From positions 763,818 through 827,817 of the forward strand of contig MU004234.1 of NCBI GenBank assembly GCA_010405405.1: DNA of 64,000 nt. The letters are read 5' to 3'. A program made the position numbers and the translations under genes. The notes beneath the pieces are model-generated. The model was not told the DNA's origin, made no database searches, and was given only the letters and a program-made list of their open reading frames with translations. Below, one piece after another: positions 1-9,976 of the stretch. Source of the stretch: Microthyrium microscopicum. Lineage: Eukaryota; Ascomycota; Dothideomycetes; Microthyriales; Microthyriaceae. Each line of letters begins with the position of its first letter. Within the stretch, counting starts at the first letter, position 1.

Positions 1-3000
1 AAAAAATATATAATTAATAAACTACTAATATTCTATATTCTAAAGAAATATTTATTTATATTATATTAGAAGTTTTTTAAGCTACTAAGTTAACTTTACT
101 AATACTAGCCTATTATTAATACTATATTTAAGTTATAATAAAGGTTTTATTATATTTATAAAATAATTCTTCTTAGGCTTAATTATTACTTACTATTAAT
201 ACTATTTATATATACTCTTTTTCTTAAATAACTAGAAGCTTAGATTTAGACTAAGCTATTTATACTAATATATTCTTAGAGTAATCTCTTAATAAATAGA
301 TATTTAAGATATAAGAGAAAAGTCTATAAGGCAAAAAGGTAGCTTAAGAAGTTATAAAAGAAATTATTATATTTCTATTTTATTAGTCTAACTATATAAA
401 AAAAACTTATAGTAATAAGTTAAAGACTTATAACTAATAAGAGTAGTATAAATCTATAATATAGCTTATAAATTAAAAGTCTTAGCTTTTAAAATAAAAT
501 TAGCATTTTTAATTAAAGCTAATAATAAATAATTAGAAAATATAACTATTTATATTAAAGCTTAACTATTTATTATATTAGGATTATAAAGTTAAAAATA
601 GTAAGTTAGATTTATATAAGTTAGAATAAATAATTCTATTTTAGTATTCTAATACTTTAAATAGTACTATGTCTATAATCTTATTTTCTAATTAATATTT
701 AATTATACTTTATTAGAAAAATATTATTTTCTAGAACTCTAATTAAAGCTAATACTAATTAATAAGTATTCTTATTTTATCTAAATTAAGTATTAGTTAT
801 AATAAACTAACTTATATTTACTAAAGAAACTAAAAAGAATCTTACGCTTAAAGCTAAATATAAGTAAATCTTTACTACTAACTTCTTAAACTTTATTAGT
901 ATTTTTTATATTAACTTCTAAGCCTCTTTTTAAAGCTCTAGGGTAAATAAACTATTAATTTCTTAAACTTTTTAATCCTCTATTTCCTAAATTACTTTAT
1001 TAAATAATATTTCCTCTTAGAAGTTAAGATACTAAGTTATTAAATTTATAATTATTCTTTACTTTATCTTAATAAAAATAAGACTAGTACTAGGAAAATA
1101 ACTACTATATTTATAATAAGTTTAGAAATTTATTAGTATTAATTTTAGTATTAGCTTTATTATATCTTATAATTATTTTATAAAATAATTTTAGAAATTT
1201 CTTCTAAGTATAAGTTAATAGCTAATATCTATAGTTAAAGTCTATTAACTTTTAATCCTCTTTCTAATTCTCTATAGTATATAATCTAGTAAAGTCTAGA
1301 AAGTATTTCTTATATAGTATTAGTTAAATTTATATATACTAAGTATAAAAAACTTATATTAAGAGTTTTTATAAGAATAAGAATCTAAAAATAGTAATAG
1401 TCCTTAATAAGGCTAGTTTTCTTATTAGCTAAATTTCTAATAACGTAACTAATAAGAAAAACGTTATAAATAGCTTCTTACTATTTATAAGTAAAGTTAA
1501 CCTAAGAGAAAAATAAAATTTATAAATTACGCTCTTAGTAACTACGCTTATAGAGAAGTTAATAAAATTTTAGATTAAAGATAATTTAAGAAGCCTCTTT
1601 AGAAATAATATAGCTAGTAGTAATATTATAATTATAAGTAACGCTTTTATTAACGTTAACGTATATATTATACTACTTAGACTTCTTATACTTTATTTTT
1701 ATTAATTTTTAATAATAAGCTAATAAAGTAATAATAGTAAAATATAGTCTAGTTTAATAAATAGCATACTTAAGTTTCTAGCTAAGTAATTCTATAGATT
1801 TACTAGTATTAATACTAAGAAAAATTAATAAAGAAAATCTAATAGTAAAAAAGTATATACTACTCTTATCTAAAAAGTCTTATATAAGTAGAAAAAATAG
1901 TAATATATTAGTCTTTAGAAGCTTCTTAATATTCTATAGTCTTATACTCTTTATTATTTTTATAATTAATATAAGTATTATTATTCTTCTTAAGGTAATT
2001 ATATTCTATAGTATAGCTATTAAGATTAGTATAATAAGTATAATTCTTAATTACGTAAAGATTTTAAGATAATTAATTTATAAGCTTCTTAGTACTTATA
2101 CTAAGAGAATAAAGTTTTAAGAAGTTAAATAAGTATTAATTAAGCTAAGAAACTAAAACTAAGACTAATAGAAAAAATATAGGAATTATTATTACTAATT
2201 AAAAGAGAGTATATAAAAGAAATTAAAGTATATAAGTAATATAAAGTAGTATATACGTATAGTCTTTTAAGTAATACTCTTTAGAATATATTAATTCTAG
2301 TACTAGATTATAATACTCTTATTATTTTAAATTAACTCTACTATTACTTATTCTTCTTTATTACTTTACTCTTTTTAATTAATTAAGCTTTTAAAGTTTT
2401 AAATTATACTAGTTTAATACTTTAAATATTTTCTCTTTATAAAAAAATATTAAAAGATAGTTTTTAATAAGTAATAAGCTTACTTCTTACGTCTTTAAAA
2501 AATTTATTTATTCTTCTTTCTTTAACTTTTTCTACTTCTTTAAGATCTCTAAGTCTTTTTTACTTTTACTATCTAAACCTTTACTATTTTAAAGAGCTTT
2601 ATTACTACTATAATATACCTAAATAACCTTAATTCTTTTCTCTCTATACTTCTCTAGACTCTAATAAACTTTATAATACTCTAAACCTTCTTATATAACT
2701 TCTATAAACTATTCTAACCTAGTAATAACTTTTATAGCTTTTAAATTTCTTTATAAATTCTTTATAAACTACTCTAACCTAGTAGTAACTTTTATAGTCT
2801 TTAAACCTCTTTATACTATCTTTATAAACTACTCTAACCTAGCTATAACCTTTATAAACTTCTATATATTAATAGTAATCTTAATAAACTACTTTATACT
2901 AATAACTAACTTCTTAATGCTAATAAAACCTAGCTATAGCTTATAGAAACTATTATAAAAAAGCTTTAACTTATAGAAACTATTATAATTAGTAGAATAC

Positions 3001-3800
3001 TTATTATTATATATCTTAATATACTAAACCTAGTAGTAAGTTTTATACGCTTTATTTTTTTTATAAATATTAACTATAATACTAGTAAAGGCTCTATATA
3101 AAATCTACTAAATTTAGAAAGCTTATAATCTTCTAATTCCTAAAATACTATTTATAAAATTAGTTTATAAGATTTACGTTACGTTCTAAGGAACTTTTAG
3201 TAATAATAGTAGTTTAATAAATCTAAATACGTATTAGTAAAGTAGTATAATTTAATATTTATAAGAATTAGTAGAAGCTTATTTTATTATATACTTTAAA
3301 AGTAAGTTATACTTTTATTTTCTAGATTATAAGTTATTAATTTTTATAGATACTAATCTTTATATAATTTATATAAAGAGAGTAATAATCTAGTAAAAGG
3401 ATATAAACTTAATAAAAGCTCTATATACTAGCTAGGTTATAGACTATTAGATAAGTATTTAAAATTAACTAATAACTTTATTATAGAAAGGTAATTAGAA
3501 CTAGCAAACTTTAGAAAATAAGAAGAGAATTATAGTTATATAATTATTTATAAATAATAAAACTAATAAACTAATTCTAAATCTTAATTAATACTTTTAT
3601 AACTTACTAAAAAATTAGTAGTAAGATATAATTATTAAATACTATACTAAACTTTTTAGGTTAACCTAAATTATATAGTATTAGTCCTTTATTTAGGTTA
3701 TCTATTAATAAATATAATCTATAGGCTAGACTTATAGAAACCTAACCTATTTAGGTTAGGTCGTAATATTTCTAAAACCTAACCTATGCAGGTTATAAAA
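1..3800. repeat. RIP-degraded AT-rich block (left flank)
   Basis: Almost pure A/T with very few CG dinucleotides, TA-rich in every frame, and no open frame of useful length. This is the signature of repeat-induced point mutation acting on transposon DNA in Pezizomycotina. No element family is recognisable from what is left; I treat it as a fossil of one or more old repeats with very many breaks. It ends sharply near 3.8 kb, where base composition jumps to that of ordinary genes. Confidence 0.85.
2641..2860. repeat. 60-bp tandem repeat inside the AT-rich block
   Basis: Units begin at 2701, 2761 and 2821 with an exact 60-bp period; each opens with a variant of TTTATAAACTACTCTAACCT. A more diverged unit lies at 2641-2700. 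Sixty bases equals 20 codons, so the parent sequence may have coded for a repeated peptide, but the present DNA is degraded and non-coding. Confidence 0.7.
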
Positions 3801-3804
3801 ATAT

Positions 3805-4607
3805 TTAGAGAAACCTATACCTAACCCGACCCAACCCATGCCCTAGCATACTCGAGCCTGGATTAAGCTCATTCATACATCTTGGATTGACACTAGCTGC
3901 AACCAGACACTGGACGGTATCCAAGCATCCCTCCTTCGCTGCAACTCTGGCCATCTGGTTTGCTATGGTAAGCCCTTTGTCATCTAGCTTGGCCCCGGCC
4001 TCTATCAGAAAGCGGACAATATCGAGATGCATGTGGTCCACTGCAGTTAGAAGTGCATTCATTCGCGTCGGATTTCTTCCCCGGTCCAGTATTATGCTCA
4101 TGTCAGCGCCAGCCTGGACAAGACTTCTGGTAACCTCAAGATAGCCTTTGTTGCAAGCTGCAAGCAAAGCCGTTTCTTCACATTCTCCATGTCTTGAATC
4201 TAAGTCGGGTTTTGATATTTGAGTCAGGAGCTCATTAACGATATCAACGTTGTTTTCATTTACTGCTTCGAAGAGGCGTTCGCTTATTTCTATGTATCGA
4301 TTAGACTTATAATCCGCAAATGACTGTGATCAATATCTCAACCTCTCGGTATTGGATCCTCGATGCTTGCAGATGGGTCCGGCGCCGTAGCGACGTGAGC
4401 TGAAACAGAGTCCGACGCAGTAACGTTTGTGATAGAAGGAATAATATAACCAGAGGCGGAAGGAGGATCAGAGTCTGTCAAAGACATCGCGATGGCCGAA
4501 TCAAGTCGAAAAAGAATGCTTAGTGAAAGACTTAACAATGGAAGGATTATCAAAAATGCTTCTCGGAGCTCATCACCAGAGAAGTCGGGCGAAATTTGGG
4601 TGACCAT
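3805..4607 (-). CDS. Ankyrin-repeat protein with a possible membrane helix, at the edge of the AT-rich block
   Basis: Spliced model: exon 4607-4343, intron 4342-4290 (53 bp, GTTGAG...CATAG), exon 4289-3805; 249 residues, frame kept. The N-terminal exon carries a hydrophobic stretch (about residues 16-34, AFLIILPLLSLSLSILF) and an acidic, Ser/Pro-rich linker. Exon 2 holds about three ankyrin repeats: LFEAVNENNVDIVNELL, then TALLAACNKGYLEVTRSLVQ, then a third with HMHLDIVRFLIEAGAKL, and the start of a fourth. Ankyrin repeats bind partner proteins; no catalytic domain is seen. The last 20 or so codons read into the sequence that joins the AT-rich block and do not look like ankyrin, so the original C-terminus has probably been lost to the repeat block. 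The start is the first ATG of exon 1. Confidence 0.6.
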
Positions 4608-7332
4608 TCATATTGGCGCTACTTCTGTGCTTCGGTACACAGTGTAGATGTTACAGTTACAATTGGCTTGTATACAGCTCTTTCTGGTTAGCAACGTACG
4701 AAAGAGCCCGTAGAAATCAAGTACCATGGTATACAAGATCTAATAGTGACTCCCAAAATGCTGCTCTCCTCGTAATCCTCGAAGCAAGTCAGTTCTTGAG
4801 CCTGTCTTGCTTTCCGAAGGATGTAGAGAAAACTCCCGAGTGCCCACGAGGTCGAGATATTCGCGCGTCAAATTTAAACCCTTCAATATGTCATTACCAT
4901 AGCGTGATCGATAAAAAAATAATGCGGCTCCGGATGCCGTACTTTCCGACTCCTATGAAGGTTAATTATACTTCGAGTCGCCTGATTGCCCGTCTTCAAG
5001 AGTGTAACCGACAAGTCCTTAACTTCCAGATTCACCACTTAGCAGCCATGAGCCAGCAATCATCTCCACTAGATCTAACTAGTTCGCCAACCCATTCATT
5101 CAAGAAGACGTCCTACCTAGTAGTCACTCATCGAGCCCAGAGACTGCTCACTAGCAGCCTAGCATCGTGACTTAGCACATGCTATAACCTCAACGAATGG
5201 ACTAGAGTTTGATGGCACGAGTATCTATGAACTTTGTTCTATACCTCTATCCGACTTCCTTCTTCGTTAAGATTTGCTTTGAGAATTCCCAGTACAGCTG
5301 TTTGACTGAAATGCCAATAATGTCTATTATTACTTACATGCGCTGTCGTATCATCAAGTATCCTAGTCATACGCTATTCACATATTCCTTGGCCGAAATA
5401 TCAACAACATCAGAGCACAGCCAGAATTTTACTGTCCCTAAAGATATTTCTCATCATCAATTTCATCACGTAAAGCACGCCGTTGCGCTGACGGGACGAA
5501 CCTTTGACAGGGAGGACGGTACTGGCGAAGATGAGACATATGTGGATGATTTGATCGAGTACGGAGGGCGTGCAAACGCGGTTGATGAAGAGAGAGTTCA
5601 CTAACACGGTAGTAGTACTGGCGACAAGATGACATAGTTGATATGTGTTGTCATTTCTAATTTGGACGGTTCCCAGAGACAAAAAGGTCTTTTCGGATTT
5701 ATAACAGCTGCTTGTACACTTTTCTTAGGAACCGCAATTTTTCCGGCGTGGAGGAAGGGATTTGACATATAATGTAGGCAGATAATGGTGAATGATGAGG
5801 TGGATTGACAAGTTTTCTGGCTTTATAATGGCTCGTTTGCTGTTTTATTGAGTAGTGTGATATTGCTAATATACCCTTCTCTATGGAACGATAACGCTGG
5901 ATGCGAAGGAATTTGGCTACGTTCATGGGAGCTACTTCAATACTTTACCTTGGTTTATATTGTGCTAGCGTGAACCATTTTTGATGGTATCTGGGAGTCT
6001 GGTAGAACCAGAAAAAAAATCCGATATCTGGTAAACGGGAGCAGCCAAGCTGAGGAGCGACCGCAAATTAGTTTTACCGCAGTGGCAAACTGGAATTGCG
6101 AAAGAACCAGAAGCTTCTACGACATTCACCTGATACACACTCTCATTGACTGAGTCATTTCAGGTGCTGAGGCAGGTAAAGGTCGCCTGAACCAACCGCC
6201 CAAGCTTTCAGATACCGGCAATGACATCAAGCTCCAGTCACCAGTCAGGTGGAGACATTGACACCTCATGACGCTAACGAGCTTTTCAAACGCTCATTCA
6301 ATCGCAGAATGTTTGTCCAGCTCCATGGCAACCATCTCCCTCTCAACGCACAATCACCCTCACTTTGAGCCAAAATATCCGATACAGAGCCGCATCTCAC
6401 GTTTCGCAACAGCGGCTCGCAAGTTCATCGCGCCAGTTCCAGAATCTCCATTGGGTTCATTGGGAAGAGTGGGTCCAGTTGTTTTCCAAGGCCTCGAAGA
6501 TTGCGCGGTCCCCGCAGGCTGACGCACTGTGCTGTTGACGCCAGCGCCTCTTCAGCAGTAGGTTTCCCAGCACTCTATTGCCTCTCGGAGCATCGCTTAA
6601 CCTTGCACAGATATATTTTTGCCGATGCGTCCTTCACTTGTCCGTTGGAAGGCCCTGCGCATACCATCTGATGCGATGCAGCGGTCCTACGAGGCTTTGC
6701 GCATGCGCCGTACTTGCCACAGTCCGATCTCCAATGCAATCCGAAGCGCGATATCAGTCCTGGTCAGAGAGTCCTTCACATAGGTTGTGCGCATTGCGAT
6801 GGTGCGGATGTTGTGGTGTGGTGTGTTGAGTGGAGGGTTGCAGTTGGAAGGAGAATGGGGCAAATACGAACGGCAAAACGCACGACAAGATGAACGACGC
6901 AGGTCTTCCAGCGACTAGAAAATGCACGTCAGCAGAAAATGGTTGCAGATGTGCGAGAGAAACGAGAGAAGATTCAATTTCGTAAAATGCAACAGGCGGA
7001 TTTCCGGTTGATGGCAGAGAATGACTGCTGTTGATACCAAATATGTCCATGGACATGCAGCATGTCGTATATATACGCCAAAGATATAATACCTCTCACT
7101 CAAGCTAGATGGGTGTGAGAGAAATAAGTCGAGCGGCAGAGAGAAAGTTGGAAAGAGGGAAAAAGTTGTAGAGCTGAGGTTGGAAAGAACGGAGGGGGAA
7201 GACCCTCACTATATGTAGTAGGCACATAGGCAAGACAGGGTTGACCCTGGTTCCTCAAGGTCCAAGCCTCCAAGGTCCATTTAATTGGTCCAAGGGATAC
7301 GAGTTGGCACTTGGCACTTGGCACTCAGAAAT

Positions 7333-7440
7333 ACTAGCAGGTACTGTACAGTAGTAGCCTATAGGCTGTAGCCTATAGAGTAGCATAACAGGTAGCTTGT
7401 AGCTTGTAGCTATAAGCTTATAGCTTATAACCTGTACTCC
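7333..7440. repeat. Low-complexity palindromic stretch (TAGCCTATAGGCTA / TAGCTTATAGC)
   Basis: Short overlapping repeats of GTAGCCTATA, GTAGCTTGTA and TATAGCTTATA that are partly self-complementary. They lie about 650 bp upstream of the exonuclease-like gene. No function is evident. Confidence 0.6.
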
Positions 7441-7560
7441 ATAGTATGTACTATGTACATGCCAAGACCATGCATGGTAGACTATTTTGATTTTGACTGA
7501 ATATCACTTGAACCTTGGTTGAAGGTTCTCACTAAGGTTCTGGGCAACCTCAACTTTGAG

Positions 7561-7614
7561 AAATTAAGAAATTGAGAAATTGAGAAATTGAGATATTGAG
7601 ATATTGAGATATTT
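7561..7614. repeat. 8-bp microsatellite (AAATTGAG)n
   Basis: Seven tandem 8-bp units: AAATTAAG once, AAATTGAG three times, ATATTGAG twice, then a degraded ATATTTAA. Non-coding; upstream of the gene starting at 8083. Confidence 0.85.
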
Positions 7615-8082
7615 AAAGGCTGTCGGCCATCTTGTTACTTGTACTTCATCTTGATTGTTACCTTATACTTATCAAGTTATCATTTGATGTTTTCAACTTG
7701 ACACTACGCTCGTCAACAACATCTTGATCTCCCTCAAACTGTTCAGGAAGCACCCGAAGCACCACTGACTACTCCGTACTAGGTAGTGACCAGCCAAGCC
7801 ACCTGCTCCTGCTCGGCGTGCTCGCTAGCTTTTACTAGTCTGAAGTCATCGCCATTCGCTCCTTCCCAGTGATCCACATCAAAGATTAAAGATCAAAGAG
7901 TCCGTTCCATTTCGTCTACGGTCTACCCCACTACTTCTACCTCACCTCCAGGCTTTTTTGTCCTCAACTCCTAAACTCCTCAACTCCTCAACTCCTCAAC
8001 TCTACTCACCTGTTCAACACACTGTCATTTCTTGAACTTGTCAAGTACCCCTCACCCACCAATCCACCAATCCACCGCAGCA

Positions 8083-9240
8083 ATGAGGTTGACAAATCAT
8101 CGGACAAATCATCATCCCCCTGGCTTCCGAACCTCGCCCATCAAGAAGCTCTGGGAGGCCGCCATCACTGACGTTGTTGCTCTGATAAACGACATGCTAG
8201 ATACCACTTTAGTCTCCTTCAAGATCGAATTCCAAGGTATGACTAGTGATATTCGCGAATTCGGCATCGCCATCCTACCACCTACCAATGAAGGACTCCG
8301 CTTCCGTCCAGGAAGACATGAAGTCTACCAGGACAACAATATTGAGGCCTTCACTTACAAATTACACGACACAGCAACCATCCAAGATCCCCGAAATTAT
8401 CAACGCGAGCATTTCCTACATGGCTCAGTTACTGTCACAAACAGTCACCAAGAAACTGGTCAAGCGATTGAGAAAGTGCTTGCTCCCTTTCAGGAACGCG
8501 GACAAAAAACCATCCTTGTTGGCTACAATTTGTCTCGTGAGTTCAAATGGCTATCCAAACACTGTCCAGATCTCGCAAAGAAATTCGATGCCTGGCTGGA
8601 TATCTTCGAGCTTGTGCATCCTGATAAACAAATTAAACCTCCTTCATACCGCAATGTTCTCCGCGGCATGGGAATACTCGACAATAGCCACCTCTTCAAT
8701 CACCGCAACGCAGCCAACGACGCAGTACGAAATCTCGCTATTCTCGCTGGCTTTATGCAAGGCCGTCAAGTTCAGCCCGAAAAATTCAAAGGAAGTAAAC
8801 CGAAATCCCAACACAAACAGGAGGAACGGGCGGCTTTATCTGCCTCCAAGGCTGCTCTCCACTCGGAGGCTTGCAAGAAAACTTCACTCGCCTGGAAGGA
8901 TCCTACCGACAAGAGGGTTCCTTGCAAGCAAATGGTTTTCTCTTATGACAAGGAAGGTCAATTCGTCGAGGCTGATGCTGATTGCTACCCGCCGTCTCCT
9001 GTTTTGACGTCTTTACGCGCCAGGGAGGTGTGTCACGACGATGTCCGCCTCCTCCTTGGAATGCACTGGTTCTTGCTCGACGAGAAATCGCCGGATGAGA
9101 GACTACCAAACGAGGGGGAGCCTTTGTACATGATGCCTCTCTTGACTGCTGAGGTACCCTCCATGCCGAAGACCAAGTCCAATTCCCGTGCAAAGAAGAA
9201 CTTGTTGCGCGAGAAAACTTCGATCGAGCAGAAAGCCTAG
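8083..9240 (+). CDS. DEDDh exonuclease-like protein (Gfd2/YDR514C type), interrupted by an in-frame TAG
   Basis: Single-exon frame, 385 codons to the TAG at 9238-9240, starting at the first ATG (MRLTNHRTNH). Residues about 40-235 have an RNase H-like fold pattern: VSFKIEFQG...REFGIAIL (Exo I region), ILVGYNLSREFKWL (Exo II) and HRNAANDAVRNLAILAGF (Exo III), as in the Gfd2/YDR514C family of fungi. The usual first Asp of Exo I is Lys (KIE) and the Exo II Asp position is Glu, while Glu of Exo I and the His...Asp of Exo III remain, so activity is doubtful. The C-terminal part is Lys/Ser-rich and disordered. After the TAG the same frame stays open for 133 more codons to 9642 with the same composition, so the original protein was probably about 518 residues. 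The family call is moderate; the broken or read-through state is directly visible. Confidence 0.65.
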   Translation: MRLTNHRTNHHPPGFRTSPIKKLWEAAITDVVALINDMLDTTLVSFKIEFQGMTSDIREFGIAILPPTNEGLRFRPGRHEVYQDNNIEAFTYKLHDTATIQDPRNYQREHFLHGSVTVTNSHQETGQAIEKVLAPFQERGQKTILVGYNLSREFKWLSKHCPDLAKKFDAWLDIFELVHPDKQIKPPSYRNVLRGMGILDNSHLFNHRNAANDAVRNLAILAGFMQGRQVQPEKFKGSKPKSQHKQEERAALSASKAALHSEACKKTSLAWKDPTDKRVPCKQMVFSYDKEGQFVEADADCYPPSPVLTSLRAREVCHDDVRLLLGMHWFLLDEKSPDERLPNEGEPLYMMPLLTAEVPSMPKTKSNSRAKKNLLREKTSIEQKA

Positions 9241-9642
9241 AAGGCTCTCCACTCGAAGGATCGCCACCAAAAGGCTTCTCGCAAGGTTGTTCGCAAGGTT
9301 CTAGATTTGAAGTCCGGTTCTCACTCCAAGTATGGTGTTCTCCCTGCTGAGACTCATCGGGTCCCAATGTCCCCCAAAAAGCATACCCTTACGCCTCCAA
9401 GAAGCTCTTCGCCTGAAAAAAAACAGGCACCTTACGAGTCGCCTCCACTGTCCGACGCTTCAGTCAAGGGAATCGAGATGCTGAACTCTTCGTCGCCTAC
9501 CAGCCTGACTTCTACTTCCGGTTCCAAGTCTTCTAACACTTCATGTTCATCTGACGAGGCTCTGCCTGCATTTTCCAAGTCGATTACCTCTCAACGAGCC
9601 ATGTTGAAGAAGAAGAAGCAGATGGAGCAGCTGGAGGAGTAG
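9241..9642 (+). pseudogene. In-frame continuation of the exonuclease-like ORF beyond the TAG
   Basis: In phase with the upstream CDS, 133 codons without a stop. It encodes a Ser/Pro/Lys-rich tail with SPKKHTLTPP and a basic, coiled end, KKKKQMEQLEE. The opening KALHSKD resembles KAALHSEAC inside the upstream part. The chance of 133 stop-free codons at random codon frequencies is roughly 0.002. I read it as the former C-terminus. Confidence 0.6.
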
Positions 9643-9976
9643 CAGATGACGAAAGATGTCGAACTGTCTTCTGAATGAGTTTTAGGGATGGAATGAATAG
9701 TATTATGTAAACCCTCAGTGATGGAATGGTGGATGGCTTCACAAACCTAGACTCGTAGAAGCCCTTTGTTGTTAACAAAAAATATCAAATCCAAAAAAAA
9801 AACCTGAAAGCTGTGCATGTGAACAAGTAATAAATTGAGTAAAGTTTGCAAAGGAATCAACACAATTGTAAATCCGGCATAATCATTCCAATTATAGGGC
9901 CGTAGCAATTATATTGTTATCTTGATCTCAATACTTGTAAAAGTTTTCCATAGCTTTGCACGCCTCTCATGCATCA
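9643..9976. other. Convergent intergenic/3' UTR region
   Basis: A/T-richer sequence between the stop of the plus-strand gene and the stop of the minus-strand histidine kinase. No coding frame or structured repeat is seen; it presumably holds both 3' UTRs and polyadenylation sites. Confidence 0.5.

Larger units (their letters stand above)
4608..8082. other. Intergenic, no supported gene
   Basis: Several open frames of 60-185 codons occur on both strands, but none has a recognisable domain, most start from non-ATG codons, and none splices into a longer frame that I can see. The last 500 bp before 8083 is C/T-rich, as is usual for a fungal promoter and leader. Confidence 0.5.

Noticed and set aside
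1-3800. Reading the left AT-rich block as a specific transposon
   Set aside because: No domain, terminal repeat or open frame survives to name a family.
3700-3840. Telomere-like CCTAACC / CCCGACCC motifs
   Set aside because: No tandem TTAGGG array; the motifs are irregular, mixed with decay, and the window continues beyond them. More likely part of an old repeat.
4613-5170. 185-codon open frame on the plus strand
   Set aside because: It starts from TTG, has no recognisable domain and no splice partner; it is overlapped by unlikely frames and composition does not look coding.
8246-9007. 253-codon frame overlapping the exonuclease-like gene
   Set aside because: It is the +2 shadow of the real frame; the domain motifs lie in the other frame.
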